A stretch of 64,000 nt of DNA from Chryseobacterium indologenes (GTDB lineage: Bacteria > Bacteroidota > Bacteroidia > Flavobacteriales > Weeksellaceae). The position numbers and the translations under genes were made by a program. This document shows positions 61,722 through 64,000 of this stretch, piece by piece. The notes under the pieces are model-generated. The model worked only from the letters and a program-made list of their open reading frames with translations, searched no databases and was not told where the DNA came from. The stretch is from contig NZ_CP018786.1 of NCBI RefSeq assembly GCF_002025665.1, positions 372,001-436,000 on the forward strand, read 5' to 3'. The stretch's first letter is position 1, and each line of letters starts with the position of its first letter.

Positions 61722-63044
61722 ATGAAAAACTTATACATCAATACACGTTTCTTTTTTACACTCATCGGAGTGGGGATAGTGTATGTTCTGGCATTTTTCT
61801 TTCCGGTGCTGATATGGGTAGCCCATATTGCACTCCTGATTTGCTTTCTGGCGGCAATGGTAGATTTTCTGTTGCTTTTTAATCAAAAGAATGCATTGCA
61901 GGCTCAAAGGATTCTGCCGGAAAAATTGTCCAACGGAGATGAGAATTTTGTAAAAATCGATATTAAGAATAATTATAGTTTTACCATACATACTAAGATT
62001 ATTGATGAAATTCCGTTCCAGTTTCAGAAAAGAGATTTTTTGATTGAAAAACAAATTGCTTCCGGAGCAAACACATTTTTTCAATATTCATTGGAACCTA
62101 AAGAAAGAGGAGAATATCATTTCGGAGGGTTGAATGTGTATGCATCATCACCATTGGGATTCATCTCAAAAAGATTTATCTTCCAGAAAGATGCGATGTT
62201 GCCTGCTTATCCCTCTTTTATTCATCTCAGAAAATACGAGTTGATGGCCATTCAGAGTGAATTTTTATTAGGCGGAATCAAGAAAGTCAGAAAACTGGGA
62301 CACACTATGGAATTTGAGCAAATCAAAGAATATGTACCTGGAGATGATATCAGAACGATCAACTGGAAAGCAACTTCCAAGACGAACCGTCTCATGGTAA
62401 ACCAGTTTCAGGATGAAAAATCACAACGTATTTTTATGCTGATTGATAAAGGAAGAACCATGAAAATGCCTTTCAATGGGTTAAGTTTGCTGGATTATTC
62501 TATCAATGCTACGATGGCACTCTCTCATATCATTTTGAGAAAAGGAGACAGAGCCGGAATGATGACTTTTTCCAAGAAAGCTGAAAATAAAATTGCTGCC
62601 GATAATAAATCCGGACAACTGAAGAAAATCTCAGAAGCACTTTATAATATTAAAACAGATTTCTTTGAAAGCGACTTCAACCGTTTGTATCAGGATGTAA
62701 AATATTCCATTAACCAAAGAAGTTTAATTCTGCTTTTTACCAACTTTGAAACGCTGGATGGACTTAACCGACAGTTAAAATATCTTCGCGGAATTGCTAA
62801 AAACCATTTATTGGTCATTGTATTCTTCAAAAACTCAGAACTCCAGACGCTGATCAACAAAAATCCTGAAAATATGCAGGAAATTTATGATGAGATTATT
62901 GCTGAAAAATTTGAATTTGAAAAGAAACTGATTATTCAGGAGCTCCGTAAATATGGAATTTATACGGTATATACACTTCCTGAAAATTTGAATATCGATG
63001 TTATCAATAAATATCTGGAGATAAAAGCAAGAGGAATTTTATAA
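61722..63044 (+). CDS. DUF58-domain protein
   Basis: The 440-residue protein has two membrane helices near the N-terminus (FFTLIGVGIVYVLAFFFPVL and IALLICFLAAMVDFLLLF). The DUF58 block follows at about residues 200-240 (KEYVPGDDIRTINWKATSK, NRLMVNQFQDEKSQRIF), then a VWA-like C-terminal part (FMLIDKGRTMKMP, GDRAGMMTFSKKAENKI). It is the standard partner of MoxR. Together the cluster probably assembles or maintains an envelope complex, though targets in Bacteroidota are not known to me. Confidence 0.92.
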   Translation: MKNLYINTRFFFTLIGVGIVYVLAFFFPVLIWVAHIALLICFLAAMVDFLLLFNQKNALQAQRILPEKLSNGDENFVKIDIKNNYSFTIHTKIIDEIPFQFQKRDFLIEKQIASGANTFFQYSLEPKERGEYHFGGLNVYASSPLGFISKRFIFQKDAMLPAYPSFIHLRKYELMAIQSEFLLGGIKKVRKLGHTMEFEQIKEYVPGDDIRTINWKATSKTNRLMVNQFQDEKSQRIFMLIDKGRTMKMPFNGLSLLDYSINATMALSHIILRKGDRAGMMTFSKKAENKIAADNKSGQLKKISEALYNIKTDFFESDFNRLYQDVKYSINQRSLILLFTNFETLDGLNRQLKYLRGIAKNHLLVIVFFKNSELQTLINKNPENMQEIYDEIIAEKFEFEKKLIIQELRKYGIYTVYTLPENLNIDVINKYLEIKARGIL

Positions 63045-63072
63045 CTTTGTAAAAGCAATAAGCAAATAAGCA

Positions 63073-63492
63073 ATGAAAATTACACTTAACAGAATAAACG
63101 ACGACTTTTTATTTGAATGTACAAATGCACAAGGGAATTCCATTCTTTTGGATAATACTTCCCAGCCGGGAGCAAAAGGAGTTTCTCCAATGGAAAGTGT
63201 ACTAATGGCAGTAGCAGGCTGCAGCGGAATTGATGTGGTTTCTATTCTGAAGAAGCAGCGCCAGGATATCAGGAGCTTTCAGGCAGAAGTAGAAGGAGAG
63301 AGAGTACAGGTAGAAGATGCAAAACCTTTTAAGTCGATTAACGTTAAATTCCTTCTGGAAGGAGAAATTGATCCCAAAAAAGCATTAAAGGCTGCAGAAC
63401 TTTCGTTTGAGAAATACTGTTCTGTATCCAAAACGTTAGAACCCAATGTAGAAATCGGTTACGAAGTCTATGTAAACGGAGAAAAAATATAA
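63073..63492 (+). CDS. OsmC-family protein
   Basis: The 139-residue protein has the OsmC/Ohr fold features GVSPMESVLMAVAGCSGIDV with Cys near residue 50 and a C-terminal ELSFEKYCSVSKTLEPNVEI with the second Cys. The paired Cys are the peroxidatic and resolving residues in Ohr/OsmC enzymes, so a hydroperoxide-reducing role is plausible. It lies 28 bases after the DUF58 gene but is likely a separate functional unit. A terminator follows. Confidence 0.92.
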   Translation: MKITLNRINDDFLFECTNAQGNSILLDNTSQPGAKGVSPMESVLMAVAGCSGIDVVSILKKQRQDIRSFQAEVEGERVQVEDAKPFKSINVKFLLEGEIDPKKALKAAELSFEKYCSVSKTLEPNVEIGYEVYVNGEKI

Positions 63493-63510
63493 TCTCTTAT
63501 TTAAAAATAG

Positions 63511-63540
63511 AAAAAGCCGGATGATTCATCCGGCTTTTTT
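63511..63540. terminator. Bidirectional terminator between OsmC and the glycosidase gene
   Basis: AAAAAGCCGGATGA and TCATCCGGCTTTTT form a long stem with a minimal loop and flanking A- and T-runs. Confidence 0.92.
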
Positions 63541-63569
63541 ATTACTCATTACCAATTACTCATTGCTTA

Positions 63570-64000
63570 TTAAAAGGTAAGTCTTGGTTTTATCAGTTTT
63601 GCTACTGTAGCTGTCCATCCCGTTTGGTGGGAAGCTCCTACACCACGGCCGTTATCTCCATGGAAATATTCAAAAAACGTAATATAATCTCTGAAATGTT
63701 CATCATAATTGAACTTTGGATTACCTCCGTTGAAAGCTCTTTGTCCATGTTCATCCTTTAAAAATAGAGAGCAAAGTCTTTTGCTGATATTCTGAGCGAC
63801 TTCATCAAGATTCCTTTTATCACCGCTTCCCGTTGGAAGTTCTACTTTCAGGCTGTTTCCATAGTAATAATGGAAGCGCTGCAGACTTTCCACAATCAAA
63901 AAGTTAATGGGAAACCAGATAGGCCCACGCCAGTTGCTGTTTCCGCCAAACATTCGGCTGTCACTTTCTGCAGGAGTGTAGTACACCATATTTTCAGATC
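63570..64000 (-). CDS. MGH1/GH63-like glycoside hydrolase, C-terminal part
   Basis: The frame enters from the right edge and ends at 63570, giving the last ~143 residues of a larger protein. It contains RMFGGNSNWRGPIWFPINFL, HYYYGNSLKVELPTGSGDKR, EYFHGDNGRGVGASHQTGWT and the ending VAKLIKPRLTF. These match the end of the (alpha/alpha)6 barrel of MGH1-like/GH63-type glucosidases. The catalytic acid region lies partly outside the window. Its stop codon overlaps a repeat arm. Confidence 0.85.
   Translation of the reverse strand, partial: SENMVYYTPAESDSRMFGGNSNWRGPIWFPINFLIVESLQRFHYYYGNSLKVELPTGSGDKRNLDEVAQNISKRLCSLFLKDEHGQRAFNGGNPKFNYDEHFRDYITFFEYFHGDNGRGVGASHQTGWTATVAKLIKPRLTF

Larger units (their letters stand above)
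63065..63571. repeat. Inverted 11-base repeat pair bracketing the OsmC gene
   Basis: AATAAGCAATG (63065-63075) and CATTGCTTATT (63561-63571) are exact inverted copies. Left copy includes the OsmC start codon, and is preceded by a similar AATAAGCAA. Right copy reaches the stop codon of the converging glycosidase and follows two ATTACTCATT units. This entry spans the pair, including the gene between. Confidence 0.5.

Overview
The window is chromosomal DNA of a low-GC Bacteroidota bacterium, most likely a Chryseobacterium-like member of the Flavobacteriia/Weeksellaceae. This rests on AT-rich codon use, start-proximal promoters of the TTG-N19-21-TAnnTTTG type, weak or absent Shine-Dalgarno sequences, many outer-membrane beta-barrel proteins, GLPGLI and GG-leader peptide genes, and flavobacterial housekeeping protein types. 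I see no tRNA, rRNA, CRISPR array, insertion sequence or phage.

Layout. (1) 1-8.4 kb: the distal spc/alpha ribosomal operon on the + strand, in the order rplX(partial)-rplE-rpsN-rpsH-rplF-rplR-rpsE-rpmD-rplO-secY-infA-rpmJ-rpsM-rpsK-rpsD-rpoA-rplQ, with two strong hairpins inside the operon. (2) 8.5-14.5 kb: a lipoprotein gene, then a LuxR-type response regulator and an HPK7-type histidine kinase separated by two AT-rich genes of unknown function. A three-gene unknown operon follows, and its promoter carries the same inverted repeat as the regulator promoter. (3) 14.6-17.4 kb: enolase and citrate synthase. (4) 17.4-22.6 kb: an SDR oxidoreductase divergent from an HxlR regulator, a membrane AraC-type regulator, an outer-membrane barrel protein, and a tiny orphan GG-leader Cys-rich peptide gene. 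(5) 22.9-31.2 kb: two guanidino-modifying-enzyme family proteins, a SpeD-type AdoMet decarboxylase, a DUF4178 protein, small membrane proteins including DUF350, a membrane-anchored spermidine-synthase-like protein, an FAD amine-oxidase-like protein and a polytopic membrane protein. This looks like one polyamine-related gene set. (6) 31.2-40.7 kb: a GH43-like secreted glycosidase, a lipoprotein esterase, two tandem paralogous outer-membrane barrels and a large lipoprotein. (7) 40.7-51.9 kb: mainly housekeeping genes (nadD, recJ, ABC-F, smpB, ompA-like, yebC family, metallophosphoesterase, glycosyltransferase, GNAT), with a four-helix-bundle gene set between inverted repeats.

(8) 51.9-55.9 kb is the most interesting stretch: an XRE regulator divergent from a Cys-rich GG-leader precursor peptide, a GLPGLI protein, a GT-A-like glycosyltransferase-type protein with an HDSD motif, and a short LanC-like protein lacking the zinc site. 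I interpret it as a small, probably undescribed RiPP-type peptide-modification locus. (9) 55.9-63.0 kb: the MoxR/DUF58 envelope cluster typical of Bacteroidota (RDD, SpoIIM, membrane protein, DUF4129, DUF4350, MoxR, DUF58), then OsmC and the 3' end of a glycosidase gene.

Gene functions are called from motifs and family resemblance read by eye. No database search was run. Promoter and operator calls are pattern matches.
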